Below are positions 53,651 to 62,828 of a DNA stretch of 64,000 nucleotides, piece by piece. The notes under the pieces are model-generated. The model worked only from the letters and a program-made list of their open reading frames with translations, was not told the origin of the DNA and searched no databases. The stretch lies in contig NZ_KV440950.1 in the NCBI RefSeq assembly GCF_001636405.1, forward strand, positions 3,016,768-3,080,767, given 5' to 3'. The position numbers and the translations under genes were made by a program. How positions within the stretch are numbered: the stretch's first letter is position 1; each line of letters starts with the position of its first letter. The DNA comes from Peribacillus frigoritolerans (GTDB lineage Bacteria > Bacillota > Bacilli > Bacillales > DSM-1321).

Positions 53651-56065
53651 ATGTCTAAGCAGAAATTGGCACTAATTGGGAATGGTATGGCTGGAGTAAG
53701 ATGTATAGAGGAAATTTTGAAAATTCAATCGGAAATGTTTGAGGTGACTGTCTTTGGAAGTGAGCCGCATCCGAATTATGATCGAATCCAACTATCGAAT
53801 GTATTGCAAGGGGCTACGACGATAAATGATATTACAATAAATGATTGGAACTGGTATAAAGAGAACAATATTACACTTTTTTCAGGTGAAACAGTCACGA
53901 ACATCGACACCACTAAGCAAATCATATATTCAGATGCTAATCGCGAAGTCGCATATGATCGATTGATTTTAGCTACCGGATCAATCCCATTCATTCTGCC
54001 GATAAAGGGGGCTGATAAAAAAGGAGTGACAGCCTTTAGAAATATTGAAGACTGCGAAGATATGATTGAATATTCCAAAAAAAATAAAAAGGCAGCTGTC
54101 ATTGGTGGAGGATTGCTGGGTCTTGAAGCAGCAAGGGGGCTTTTGAATCTAGGAATGCAGGTAGATGTAATTCACCTTTCGGAATATTTGATGGATAGGC
54201 AGTTAGATCCAGCAGCAGGAAAAATGCTGCAAAGGGAACTTGAAAGACAGGGAATGAATTTTTATCTTGGGAAACAGACTCAGGAGGTTTTAGGTGAAAT
54301 TGATGTCAAGGGATTACGCTTTAGTGATGGCGAGGAAATCAGCGCCGACTTAGTGGTCATGGCAGTTGGGATTAAGCCAAATGTTGCAATGGCCCAAAAT
54401 TCCGGCATCCCTGTCAATCGAGGAATTATCGTGAATGATTATATGGAGACAAAGATCCCGAATATTTTTGCGGTTGGTGAATGTGCGGAACACCGTGAAA
54501 TGGTGTATGGTTTGGTCGCTCCCCTATATGAACAGGGCAAAGTATTAGCCAAAAGGATTTGCGGACTGGAAAGCAAAGCTTACGAGGGGTCCGTGCTTTC
54601 TACAAAGTTAAAAATATCTGGTGTTGATGTATTTTCGGCTGGAGAAATTTTCGAAGATGAACAAGCCAAATCAATCAAGGAATTTAATGAATGGAATGGT
54701 ACTTACAAAAAAGTAATGATTCGAAATGGGAAAATTTCTGGTGCGGTATTATTCGGGGATACAAAGGAAAGCAATATCCTATTGAGCATGATCAATAAAA
54801 ATGCCGACGTTTCGGAATACTTGAATGCTGGAACAAGTGAACCCAGTGTCAGCCTTGTCACTTCGATGTCAAATGAAGAAATCATCTGTGGTTGTAATGG
54901 TGTAACGAAGGGTGATATTGTGACGGCTATCGAATCTAACGGTTTAACAAGCATTGAGGAAGTAAAAGGCTGCACAAGTGCTTCGAGATCATGCGGCGGT
55001 TGTAAGCCGTTAGTCGGTGATATTCTCGAGCTGACATTAGGCGCTGATTTCAGTAAGTCAAACCAGAAGGAATCCATATGTACGTGCACCACTTTATCAA
55101 GAGATGAGGTTGTTGCCGAAATACGCGAAAAAAATCTGACACATACTCGTGAAGTCATGAATGTTCTCGGCTGGAATACAAGTGATGGGTGCTCTAAATG
55201 TAAACCGGCACTGAACTATTACTTAGGCATGATCCATCCTGTTGACTATGAAGATGAAAAAGAATCCCGCTATGTCAATGAAAGGCTTCATGCAAATATT
55301 CAAAAGGATGGTACATTTTCCGTTGTGCCAAGAATGTATGGCGGCGTCACAAATCCCGATCAATTACGGAAAATAGCAAATGTTGCCGATAAGTATAATG
55401 TTAAGTTACTTAAGGTAACAGGCGGTCAAAGAATAGATTTGTTCGGCGTTGAAAAAGAGGACCTTCCAAGCGTATGGGCCGACCTGGATATGCCTTCTGG
55501 ATATGCGTATGGAAAAACGCTTCGAACTGTGAAAACATGTGTCGGTGAAAACTTTTGCCGTTTTGGCACCCAAGATTCAATCGGTCTGGGTATTGCCATG
55601 GAGAAGAAATTCGAACGTGTTGGCACACCGCATAAGGTTAAGATGGCTGTGTCGGCATGTCCTCGTAATTGTGCTGAATCCGGTATCAAAGATCTTGGTG
55701 TTGTCGGTGTTGACGGTGCATGGGAAATTTATATTGGCGGCAATGGCGGTACTCATTTACGAGCTGCTGAATTATTATGTAAAGTGAAAACAAGTGATGA
55801 GGTAATTGAAATTACGGGTGCGTACATCCAACATTATCGAGAGACTGCCAATTATTTAGAAAGAACGTCGGTCTGGGTTGAGCGTGTCGGGTTCGATACC
55901 ATTAAGGCGATTATTGGTGATAAGCAAAAAAGGATGGAGCTTAACCAACGTTTGGATGAGGCCTTATCCGTATTGCAAGAACCGTGGAAAGAAATCATTG
56001 AGAGCAATGCGATCCAAACCGGTTTATTTCAAAAAGTGAAAATTCCGGCTATATCAAATAAATGA
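53651..56065 (+). CDS. nasD: Assimilatory nitrite reductase large subunit NasD (NirB)
   Basis: The 804-residue product reduces nitrite to ammonium with NADH. FAD and NADH domains (LIGNGMAGVRCIEEI, VIGGGLLGLEAARGLL) are followed by two [2Fe-2S] BFD-type segments (ICGCNGV...RSCGGCKP; CTCTTLS...GCSKCKP) and the sirohaem domain. That domain has all four ligand Cys: TCVGENFC (about residues 630-636) and ACPRNC (670-674). Length equals B. subtilis NasD (805). Start ATG 53651 has TTGGAGG upstream. It is co-transcribed with nasE, 17 bp downstream. The TnrA box upstream predicts induction in nitrogen limitation. It is a clear paralogue of nasB, 4.4 kb upstream. Confidence 0.96.
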   Translation: MSKQKLALIGNGMAGVRCIEEILKIQSEMFEVTVFGSEPHPNYDRIQLSNVLQGATTINDITINDWNWYKENNITLFSGETVTNIDTTKQIIYSDANREVAYDRLILATGSIPFILPIKGADKKGVTAFRNIEDCEDMIEYSKKNKKAAVIGGGLLGLEAARGLLNLGMQVDVIHLSEYLMDRQLDPAAGKMLQRELERQGMNFYLGKQTQEVLGEIDVKGLRFSDGEEISADLVVMAVGIKPNVAMAQNSGIPVNRGIIVNDYMETKIPNIFAVGECAEHREMVYGLVAPLYEQGKVLAKRICGLESKAYEGSVLSTKLKISGVDVFSAGEIFEDEQAKSIKEFNEWNGTYKKVMIRNGKISGAVLFGDTKESNILLSMINKNADVSEYLNAGTSEPSVSLVTSMSNEEIICGCNGVTKGDIVTAIESNGLTSIEEVKGCTSASRSCGGCKPLVGDILELTLGADFSKSNQKESICTCTTLSRDEVVAEIREKNLTHTREVMNVLGWNTSDGCSKCKPALNYYLGMIHPVDYEDEKESRYVNERLHANIQKDGTFSVVPRMYGGVTNPDQLRKIANVADKYNVKLLKVTGGQRIDLFGVEKEDLPSVWADLDMPSGYAYGKTLRTVKTCVGENFCRFGTQDSIGLGIAMEKKFERVGTPHKVKMAVSACPRNCAESGIKDLGVVGVDGAWEIYIGGNGGTHLRAAELLCKVKTSDEVIEITGAYIQHYRETANYLERTSVWVERVGFDTIKAIIGDKQKRMELNQRLDEALSVLQEPWKEIIESNAIQTGLFQKVKIPAISNK

Positions 56066-56082
56066 ATATGGGGGCAGCCTAA

Positions 56083-56400
56083 ATGGGGAAAACACTTCAA
56101 AAGATAAAGATCTCAACCGTAAATGAAATGCCAAAAAACCTGGGGAAAACAGTAACGATAGGATCTCATGAAATTGCTCTTTTTCATTTAGCAAATGGTG
56201 AATTCCGGGCTATTGAAAATCGTTGCCCACACAAAGGTGGTGTTCTGGTGGAAGGCATTGTGAGTGGTGATTACGTATTTTGCCCGATGCATGACTGGAA
56301 AATCAGTGTCAAAAATGGAGAAGTCCAAAAACCTGATAATGGTTGTGTAAAGACATTCCATGTTGAAATAGAAGATGGTAATGTTTATATAGTTTTATAA
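56083..56400 (+). CDS. nasE: Nitrite reductase small subunit NasE (NirD)
   Basis: The 105-residue Rieske-fold protein has the [2Fe-2S] ligands C-x-H (ENRCPHKGG) and C-x2-H (VFCPMHDW) and the usual NirD end [15 protein letters not shown]. It works with NasD in the cytosol. Length matches B. subtilis NasE (106). It starts 17 bp after nasD and ends the operon at a hairpin. Confidence 0.95.
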   Translation: MGKTLQKIKISTVNEMPKNLGKTVTIGSHEIALFHLANGEFRAIENRCPHKGGVLVEGIVSGDYVFCPMHDWKISVKNGEVQKPDNGCVKTFHVEIEDGNVYIVL

Positions 56401-56410
56401 CCAGCTGCTC

Positions 56411-56439
56411 TGGATAGTCTCTTAGACTATCCATTTTTT
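56411..56439 (+). terminator. nasDE terminator
   Basis: TGGATAGTCT pairs with AGACTATCCA around a 3-base loop and is followed by six T. Confidence 0.88.
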
Positions 56440-56538
56440 CTTTGTCGATTTTTAAACTAAATTCCTCCGATGAAATAATTGATAAATATTTCCATAACAA
56501 ATATAATTCTAGTAAAGGAATGAATAAAAAACAAAAAG

Positions 56539-56553
56539 ATGTAAGCGTTTTCG
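56539..56553. promoter_or_regulatory. cre-like site (CcpA) ahead of beta-amylase
   Basis: ATGTAAGCGTTTTCG matches WTGNAANCGNWWNCA except for the last base. Its location 54 bp before the beta-amylase start fits carbon catabolite repression of an exoenzyme gene. Confidence 0.7.
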
Positions 56554-56606
56554 GTGATGAACCGAAATTTAAACAAATAAAGTTATAGGGGAAAGGTTGG
56601 CGTTTC

Positions 56607-58223
56607 ATGAACAAATTATCTGTTGGCGTTTTTACCTTTATGCTGTATTTTGTTCCTTTATCAAATACACCTGGATTAGCAGAAGTACAACCAGATTACA
56701 AGCTTTATGTGATGGCCCCATTGGGTGAAATAACAGATTGGGAGGCATTTAAAGCAGAGCTGACCCAGTTGAAGGAAAATGGAGTATATGCAATTACGAC
56801 AGATATCTGGTGGGGATTGGTCGAGAGTAAAAAAGATAATCAGTTTGATTGGTCCTATTATAAAAAATATGCGGAAACCGTGAAAGCTTCCGGTTTAAAA
56901 TGGGTGCCCATTTTATCTACGCACCAATGCGGCGGTAATGTGGGGGATGATTGCAACTATCCCATCCCGAGTTGGCTCTGGAATAAAGACACTGCCGAAA
57001 ACATGGCTTTCAAAAGTGAAAGTGGTTTCTGGAATAAGGAAGTACTTGCTCCTTGGTGGGAAGGTACAGCCGGTCAGTATAATGAATTGTACAAATCCTT
57101 TTCAGAGAACTTTGCTGATAAGAAGGATTTAATAGCAAAAATATATCTAAGTGCAGGACCGGCAGGGGAATTAAGATACCCCTCCTACCAGAATGCAGAT
57201 GGCTGGGATTATCCTGAGAGGGGACAGCTACAAGTTTATACAGAAGGAGCAAAACGGGATTTCAGGCTTGCCATGAGAGAAAAATATTCCACGATAAAAA
57301 AATTAAATGCTGCTTGGAGCAAAACGTATAAAAACTGGAATGAGATTCAGCCGCCAGGAAATGGGGATGAATTTTTCACCAGGGGCGGAGCAATTGACAC
57401 TAGATTTGGATACGATTTTATGCAGTGGTATCAAGGGGCACTCGAAAAGCATCTTGCAAAAATTTCGAAGTTTGCCCATAAACATTTTGATGAAGTCTTT
57501 GGCGTGCCAATTGGAGCTAAAATCTCAGGAGTCCATTGGAAAATGAATGATCCAGTAATGCCGCATTCTGCAGAGTATAGTGCCGGGTACCATAACTACT
57601 CCAAATTATTGAATCAATTTAAGAAATCGAATATGGCCCTCACATTCACCTGTCTGGAAATGGGAGATCAAGACGCACATACTGCACCGTCCTATAGCGC
57701 CCCTAAGACTTTGGTGACCCATATTGCCTCTTTAGCTAATGAAAAAGGAATTTCTTTAAACGGGGAAAACGCACTCCCTCTCATCGATAATGAATGGGGC
57801 TTTGACAATGTGGCAGAAATGCTTTTTAACCATGGTTTTGAGGGATTTACATTGCTTAGGATGTCTTATTTATTCGACGATGAAGGAAATCCAACTAATG
57901 AGTTCAGGATGATGGCTGATAAATTGGAAAGCAAGTCGATTCCCGTTACATTCACAGTTGAAAATGTACCTGCCACACAGGGAGTTTACTTAATTGGGGA
58001 CAGAGGGGAAATCGGCCGATGGAATCCTGAAGATTACGAATATAAACTCACTCAAAACACAAAAGGTAGCTGGAGTGGAACATTTCGCTTAGCTGCAGAT
58101 CGATTCTATGAATTCAAGTTCGTCTTAAAAGATGAAAATGGCACTATTACTTGGCAAGATGGCGAAAATAATAGGTATAAAACTCCTTTGAATGGAAAAG
58201 GAAACTATAAAACTTCATGGTAG
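56607..58223 (+). CDS. Secreted beta-amylase (GH14) with C-terminal starch-binding domain
   Basis: The 538-residue exoenzyme releases maltose from non-reducing starch ends. A signal peptide covers about residues 1-25 (cleavage after LAE or nearby). The GH14 barrel has YKLYVMAPLGE, TDIWWGLVE, VPILSTHQCGGNVGDDC, the acid Glu in GPAGELRYPSY (about E188) and the base Glu in LNGENALPL (about E387), plus GFTLLRMSYLFDD. A CBM20 domain occupies the last roughly 100 residues (VPATQGVYLIGDRGEIGRWNP, FEFKFVLKDE-like, ITWQDGENNRY). Length agrees with B. cereus beta-amylase (546). AGGGGAAAGG is the ribosome site. A cre-like site lies in the promoter. Together with pullulanase at 7-9 kb it would help starch use, though they are not linked. 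Confidence 0.95.
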   Translation: MNKLSVGVFTFMLYFVPLSNTPGLAEVQPDYKLYVMAPLGEITDWEAFKAELTQLKENGVYAITTDIWWGLVESKKDNQFDWSYYKKYAETVKASGLKWVPILSTHQCGGNVGDDCNYPIPSWLWNKDTAENMAFKSESGFWNKEVLAPWWEGTAGQYNELYKSFSENFADKKDLIAKIYLSAGPAGELRYPSYQNADGWDYPERGQLQVYTEGAKRDFRLAMREKYSTIKKLNAAWSKTYKNWNEIQPPGNGDEFFTRGGAIDTRFGYDFMQWYQGALEKHLAKISKFAHKHFDEVFGVPIGAKISGVHWKMNDPVMPHSAEYSAGYHNYSKLLNQFKKSNMALTFTCLEMGDQDAHTAPSYSAPKTLVTHIASLANEKGISLNGENALPLIDNEWGFDNVAEMLFNHGFEGFTLLRMSYLFDDEGNPTNEFRMMADKLESKSIPVTFTVENVPATQGVYLIGDRGEIGRWNPEDYEYKLTQNTKGSWSGTFRLAADRFYEFKFVLKDENGTITWQDGENNRYKTPLNGKGNYKTSW

Positions 58224-58348
58224 ATGGGTTAATAGGGCTATTCAGACGACAAAAGGTGGTTCGGAACGCTCTCACAACCATGATTGGTAAACTTAATACC
58301 CTTCTGTTTTTTTACTGCTTTGTATACATCAATCCCTGAATAGATTAA

Positions 58349-58458
58349 AGAAATTTGCGACAATCCTGCCGAATAACTGTTTGCCAAGCCGCTTTGCTTT
58401 GATGCGGCTTGGCAGACAGTTGGCGGAAAGGGAGCGGATTTCTGAAATCATCTGGAAT
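58349..58458 (+). repeat. GC-rich repeat, subfamily 2, copy H
   Basis: AAATTTGCGACAATCCTGCC, then the strong hairpin CTGTTTGCCAAGCCGC/GCGGCTTGGCAGACAG, then GGCGGAAAGGGAGCGG and TTCTGAAATCATCTGG. It has the same order of blocks as the main family but a different inner stem. The preceding TTTTTTTACTG flank is shared with the copies at 63.7 and 63.9 kb. Confidence 0.8.
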
Positions 58459-58724
58459 ATTTTTTTAGGTTTTAAAGCCTGAAGAGGTAATCAACGTTCA
58501 AATTTTACAGTATGACTAACTAAGCAGGACTTGTGGGAAGAATATAAGGTATGGAAAATCATCACAAGTTAGGGTATAAAAAATTCAGAATCCAAGTGAT
58601 GTATATTTGCATACTGACCCCATTACGGCAATATTTTTTAATACTTAAATGATATAAATTTACATTAATTGAAATGTGGTCCATTTTTAGAACAAAACAA
58701 CAAGAAAGGGAGGAATCGAAATAT

Positions 58725-59150
58725 ATGAAGACAATGATTACATGGACAGGGGAACTGGCCTTTTCTGGCACAACTCCGTCGGGACATGAAATAAAGATGG
58801 ATGCCGCCGAAGAAGCAGGAGGTAAAAATAGTGGAGCAAGACCCACAGAATTACTTTTACACTCTCTTGCCGGCTGTACAGGAATTGATATTGTAATGAT
58901 TTTAAAGAAAATGCGATTTGAAACAAAGGCCTTTCAAATAGAAATAGAGGGGGCACGGTCAGAAAATCATCCTAAACGTTTTACCGATTTTCATATCCAT
59001 TATTTATTAGAGGGAGATCTACCTGAAGATAAAGTCGTCCGTGCAATTCAATTATCCAAAAATACGTACTGTTCTGTGTATCACTCATTAAATGCCAACA
59101 TTAAAATCAGCTATTCAATAAATGGTGTTAAAGGAAAACAAGACATATAA
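58725..59150 (+). CDS. OsmC/Ohr-family protein (YhfA-like)
   Basis: The 141-residue product has the OsmC fold: ITWTGELAFSGTTPSGHEIKMD, then the conserved GARPTELLLHSLAGCTGIDIVMILKKMR with its active-type Cys, and the C-terminal NTYCSVYHSLNANIKISYS with the second Cys. Members reduce organic peroxides using paired cysteines or bind small molecules; this looks like the YhfA-type subgroup rather than OhrA/OhrB. ATG 58725 has AAAGGGAGG upstream. The open frame from 58674 lacks a start signal. Monocistronic with a strong terminator. Confidence 0.87.
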   Translation: MKTMITWTGELAFSGTTPSGHEIKMDAAEEAGGKNSGARPTELLLHSLAGCTGIDIVMILKKMRFETKAFQIEIEGARSENHPKRFTDFHIHYLLEGDLPEDKVVRAIQLSKNTYCSVYHSLNANIKISYSINGVKGKQDI

Positions 59151-59205
59151 TATGTAATTTAAAGGACTATTGTTTAACAGGAAGTTGTTTTACATCCGTA
59201 TAATA

Positions 59206-59239
59206 AAAACAGCCCCATTTTTGAAAATGGGGCTGTTTT
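59206..59239. terminator. Strong terminator
   Basis: AAAACAGCCCCATTTT pairs with AAAATGGGGCTGTTTT. Confidence 0.92.
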
Positions 59240-59492
59240 GACTGAAATGAACATCCTCATTTCACCAAAACGTGCAAACCACGGAAAATAATCCCTCTCA
59301 TGTTAATCCAAGGGTATTCTTTCGAAAATATCAATCTAAAATTGGTTTTCAAGGTTAGCGAACTCCATTTTACGGAAGGAAAGGGATAATTCAGTAAGCA
59401 AGTAATCAAAATGTAATGGTTTGTCATTGGAATGCCCTTGATGTTAGGAGTTTATCCATATAAACTTTAGATACTATTGAGGAGTGGTTAAG

Positions 59493-59813
59493 TTGAAAGA
59501 GATAACAATTGACAAATTAATTTTTAAAAATCATTTATCGATGATTGAGCAATATTCATTGAAAGATTTCATGTTTAAGTGGCTCGGCAGCCCCGAAGAA
59601 GGTTTAGATGATCTTCTCCCGCTTACATACACAGATCAAGTTTTTGCAAAAATGGAAACGACATTGGAGACTAAAATCAAGATTCATGGAGAAGAAATTT
59701 TCAGATATGTCACCATTACGGAAGATAATCAAATTGTAATAGGGGGCTTGGACTCGAATCAAGAGTTAAAGTTTAGAATTGTGTCCCTGGAAGAGCGTTT
59801 GAAAAGCTATTAA
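59493..59813 (+). CDS. Small cytosolic protein, unknown
   Basis: The 106-residue product starts at TTG 59493, with GGAG 8 bp upstream; a GTG at 59484 overlaps that site. The composition is ordinary and mixed alpha/beta (DFMFKWLGSPEEGLDDLLPLTYTDQVFAKMETTLETKIKIHG in the middle, described here by region and not a motif). I see no membrane segment, Cys pair or family signature. It is flanked by terminators on both sides, so it is its own transcription unit, which supports it being real. Function unknown. Confidence 0.6.
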   Translation: MKEITIDKLIFKNHLSMIEQYSLKDFMFKWLGSPEEGLDDLLPLTYTDQVFAKMETTLETKIKIHGEEIFRYVTITEDNQIVIGGLDSNQELKFRIVSLEERLKSY

Positions 59814-59837
59814 AACTGAATCATAATTTTCAAAAAT

Positions 59838-59870
59838 AAAAAGGCCGTTCCTGTGGAATGGCCTTTTTAT
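59838..59870. terminator. Terminator
   Basis: AAAAAGGCCGTTCC pairs with GGAATGGCCTTTTT. Confidence 0.9.
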
Positions 59871-60076
59871 TTCATCACGTTAAGAGAGTCGTCAATACCA
59901 CATGTTAACTGTACTCGAAAGTAATTGATAGCCTTATCTTATGCAAGCTAAAAAGCGAGTAACTCTTTAAACTCGCGCTATTTTTGGATTAATTTAACAA
60001 AAATATAAATGTTTATTGGTTTGTCTTAGTATATTATAGAGTAATGAAGTCGACTAAACATTTGGGGGGAATTGAG

Positions 60077-60538
60077 ATGAGCGAGACGTTGGCAAGTTCA
60101 CTAAAAACGCTTTTGAAGGAAACGTTTGAAGGACCGGGAAATGAAGGGAGCTATTATACTGATTCAAAACCGAATACCGGGGTTTTTGGTACACTTGATG
60201 GCTTAACCGCAGAAGATGCTTCACGTTCCATAAACGGATCGACAATTGCGGCACACTCAGACCACACCCGGTATTATTTATGGGTGATCCGATCGATGAT
60301 CAATGGCACAGACTTTGAAAAAGATTGGGAAGAAAGCTGGACCATTGCTACTGTTGATGAGGTGAAATGGGCTGAAATCAGAGAGGAATTACATAAAGAA
60401 TATGTATCTCTTTTCGCAGAAATCGAAACAATCGATTTAGGAAAATGGCTGACAAATGTAAATGCGACCATTGCCCACTCAGCTTATCATCTTGGAGCGT
60501 TACGGCAAATGATAAAAAGCCTTGAAATAGAAAAATAA
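60077..60538 (+). CDS. DinB-superfamily protein
   Basis: The 153-residue product is a four-helix DinB/YfiT-like protein. Early LKTLLKETFEGPG, a His in GSTIAAHSDHTRYYLWVIRSMING and a second His in NATIAHSAYHLGALRQMIKSL correspond to the usual three-histidine metal site. The superfamily includes thiol-dependent (bacillithiol) transferases; the substrate here is unknown. ATG 60077 has GGGGGG upstream. A longer open frame from 60044 lacks a ribosome site. Repeat copy E begins only 26 bp after the stop, and a partial second copy of this gene's 3' end occurs at 63.2 kb. Confidence 0.82.
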   Translation: MSETLASSLKTLLKETFEGPGNEGSYYTDSKPNTGVFGTLDGLTAEDASRSINGSTIAAHSDHTRYYLWVIRSMINGTDFEKDWEESWTIATVDEVKWAEIREELHKEYVSLFAEIETIDLGKWLTNVNATIAHSAYHLGALRQMIKSLEIEK

Positions 60539-60564
60539 TATAATATATTGAGAGTTTTTAAACT

Positions 60565-60678
60565 GATTGGAACGTATGGCACTCGCTTTCCGAAGGAAGT
60601 CCGCCCTCGGCACTCTTGCGCCTGGATTCTCCTTTCGACACGCTTTTTCCGCGGGAGTCAGGTACACGCGTTCCAATC
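60565..60678 (-). repeat. GC-rich structured repeat, copy E
   Basis: Perfect 10-bp inverted ends GATTGGAACG (60565-60574) and CGTTCCAATC (60669-60678). The core is somewhat worn (CGCTTTCCGAAGGAAGTC, CGCTTTTTCCGCGGGAGTC). A conserved flank (CAACTTTGTTTG, then ATAGATACTTTTAGTCTTAG) follows. Confidence 0.88.
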
Positions 60679-60719
60679 AACTTTGTTTGAAAAACCCAGA
60701 TAGATACTTTTAGTCTTAG

Positions 60720-61340
60720 TCGATAAGAGGGGTTCAAATGATCTCATCCCTAAGTTGAGGGTTTATAATATCAGATAGTTTATTTCCTTTTTCATATTTT
60801 TGAATGAGTCATTATTGATTTATACTTACTTCGTCCGAATCTCGTGCCGTAATTCCTCTCCTTCAATTCCATTTGCCTGTCATTTGCTTTTTTACTTTCT
60901 TGCTCAGTCCATATGAAAGCAGAGTTGAAAATTGGGCCTCCTTATAAAATCCCAAGTAAACACCCATATCTCTGAATTTCCGCAATCAAAAGTGTCTCTT
61001 TTTTAAGTACCATACATAATATCTGAGTTAAGATCTCTAGTAATATACTTCCATTCTCCGAATGAATCATCATAATCCCTACCCAATCCGTCTAGTGAAT
61101 CAAGGAATAGTAAACGCCTTCACGAATGATTAAGTGCATCCCAGATATGGAAACCAGTAAAACTCTTATCCACTTTGCTCATCAATGAAGATATAATTCC
61201 AAAATACTCCTTTGCTGAAACACGAGCATATCCAATATTCAAAAATAGCAATTGATCATATATGAATCACTTTAACTAACGGGGCCAATTTAGTTGTAAA
61301 AGGATTTAATAATATACTTGATGATATTAGAATAAAACAA
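60720..61340. other. Intergenic with probable decayed coding sequence, unidentified
   Basis: About 620 bp with no intact ORF. On the minus strand short open blocks suggest a degraded gene, for example DKSFTGFHIWDALNHS and LDSLDGLGRDYDDSFGEWKY in different frames with stops between. I cannot assign a family. Confidence 0.35.
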
Positions 61341-61362
61341 ATAAAGTGTGTCAATAATAAAA

Positions 61363-61412
61363 TTGACAGGACACCAATCAGTGTCATATAATAAAAGACA
61401 CCAATTGGTGTC
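61363..61412 (+). promoter_or_regulatory. Promoter with two ArsR-type operators
   Basis: -35 TTGACA (61363-61368) and -10 TATAAT (61387-61392). Two 16-bp palindromes, GACACCAATCAGTGTC (61370-61385) between -35 and -10, and the perfect GACACCAATTGGTGTC (61397-61412) just after, are spaced 27 bp centre to centre. This fits repression by the ArsR-type product of the next gene. Confidence 0.88.
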
Positions 61413-61433
61413 CAGTTAAAAGGGTGGGTGATT

Positions 61434-61757
61434 TTGAACGAGAAAAATCAAGAACGTGATATTTATGTAGCCATTGCTGACCCAACAAGACGTAAATTGC
61501 TACGTTTGTTGGCGGACGTGGAGGAATTGCCACTAAATGAGTTGACCGTACATTTTGAAATGGGCCGTACTGCGGTTTCAAAGCATTTGGCAATCCTTAA
61601 AGAGGCAGGTCTAGTAATCAGCAGAAAAGTCGGCAGGGAAACCCGTTATCGACTGAATGCTGGTCCGTTGAGAGAAATTGAGGATTGGGTATCGTTTTAC
61701 AGAAGATTCTGGAGTGAAAGAATATCACTTTTAAATCAAATATTAGAGGAGGAATAA
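61434..61757 (+). CDS. ArsR-family autorepressor (SdpR-like)
   Basis: The 107-residue winged HTH protein has RDIYVAIADPTRRKLLRLLADVEELPLNELT, the recognition helix region MGRTAVSKHLAILKEAGLV, and the wing ISRKVGRETRYRLN, ending in a helical WVSFYRRFWSERISLL. There are no Cys metal ligands, so it is of the SdpR type rather than a metal sensor. TTG 61434 is preferred to GTG 61428, which overlaps the ribosome site. The operon partner, 2 bp downstream, is an SRPBCC/AHSA1 protein, a very common pairing. Operators in the promoter indicate autorepression; the inducer is unknown. Confidence 0.9.
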   Translation: MNEKNQERDIYVAIADPTRRKLLRLLADVEELPLNELTVHFEMGRTAVSKHLAILKEAGLVISRKVGRETRYRLNAGPLREIEDWVSFYRRFWSERISLLNQILEEE

Positions 61758-61759
61758 AA

Positions 61760-62152
61760 ATGAGTTTAACAGTAACACAAGATTTTAATTTTAAGAGCCC
61801 GATCGAGAAGGTATGGCTTGCCTTAACGGATGCAAATACTCTTGGGAAATGGGTAATGGCTAATGATATTAAACCTGTCGTCGGACATAAATTCCAGTTT
61901 CGAAATGAACAGTGGAATTTAATTATTGATTCCGAAGTTCTTGAAGTCGAGGAGCCTTATAAGTTATCTTACACCTGGGTAGGTGGCGGTATAAACACTA
62001 CAGTCACATGGACCTTAAACCACGAGGATGGAACAACCCACTTACATCTCGAACAAACAGGATTCGAAAAAGAAGATCAAGCGTTCAATGGTGCGAAATA
62101 TGGTTGGGCGAAAATGGGCGAAGAACTTAATAACGTGTTAGAGGTATTGTAA
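61760..62152 (+). CDS. SRPBCC/AHSA1-family protein
   Basis: The 130-residue START-like fold protein has SPIEKVWLALTDANTLGKWVMAND, LEVEEPYKLSYTWVGGG, VTWTLNHEDGTTHLHLEQTGF and a terminal WAKMGEELNNVLEVL. AHSA1-type proteins bind hydrophobic ligands or act as Hsp90 cochaperone-like proteins; in this operon type the exact role is not known. The start codon is 2 bp after the regulator's stop, with GGAGGA upstream, so the two are coupled. Confidence 0.9.
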   Translation: MSLTVTQDFNFKSPIEKVWLALTDANTLGKWVMANDIKPVVGHKFQFRNEQWNLIIDSEVLEVEEPYKLSYTWVGGGINTTVTWTLNHEDGTTHLHLEQTGFEKEDQAFNGAKYGWAKMGEELNNVLEVL

Positions 62153-62234
62153 GACCAAACCTCTGCCTTGTTTTTTAGTATTTAGCTAACGTATAAGAAA
62201 AAAGCAAACTGCTCGGAAAGAGGAGTGTTCCGTG

Positions 62235-62828
62235 ATGACAAAAAGTAGAACGAATCCTAAGGTTGATGAATTTTTAGGTAAAGCTAAAAATTGGAAAGAA
62301 GAATATGAGACGTTAAGAAATATCGTTCTTGACTGTGAACTGACCGAAGAATTTAAATGGATGCATCCCTGTTACACGTTTGAGAATAAAAACATCGTTT
62401 TAATACATGGATTTAAAGAATATTGTGCGCTTTTGTTTCACAAAGGTGCCTTGTTACAGGATGCCCACGGGCTTCTAATTCAACAAACGGAGAATGTACA
62501 GGGAGCGCGCCAGATTCGGTTCACTAATGTTCAAGAAATAGTTGCAACGGAATCCATTCTGAAAGCCTATATTCATGAAGCCATTGAAGTTGAAAAAGCC
62601 GGGTTGGAAGTGGAATTTAAAAAAAACGAAGAATTCATAATTCCTGAAGAACTTCACAATAAATTCGATGACATCCCTGCCTTAAAAACTGCTTTTGAAG
62701 CATTGACACCAGGAAGGCAAAGAGCATACATCCTTTATTTTTCACAAGCCAAACAATCCAAAACCCGAGAGTCAAGAATCGAAAAATGCATGCAGAAAAT
62801 TCTCGATGGGAAGGGTTTAAAAGATTAA
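62235..62828 (+). CDS. ydeI: YdeI-family DUF1801 protein
   Basis: The 197-residue product matches Bacillus YdeI: a DUF1801 N-terminal part (NPKVDEFLGKAKNWKEEYETLRNIVLDCELTEEFKWMHPCYTFENKNIVLIHGFKEYCALLFHKGALL by region) and a C-terminal OmdA-like motif (LTPGRQRAYILYFSQAKQSKTRESRIEKCMQKIL). The C-terminal domain is found in bacteriocin-protection-like proteins; biochemical function is unknown. ATG 62235 has AGAGGAG upstream; a GTG three bases earlier is also possible. It may read with the upstream pair but has an 82 bp gap. Confidence 0.88.
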   Translation: MTKSRTNPKVDEFLGKAKNWKEEYETLRNIVLDCELTEEFKWMHPCYTFENKNIVLIHGFKEYCALLFHKGALLQDAHGLLIQQTENVQGARQIRFTNVQEIVATESILKAYIHEAIEVEKAGLEVEFKKNEEFIIPEELHNKFDDIPALKTAFEALTPGRQRAYILYFSQAKQSKTRESRIEKCMQKILDGKGLKD

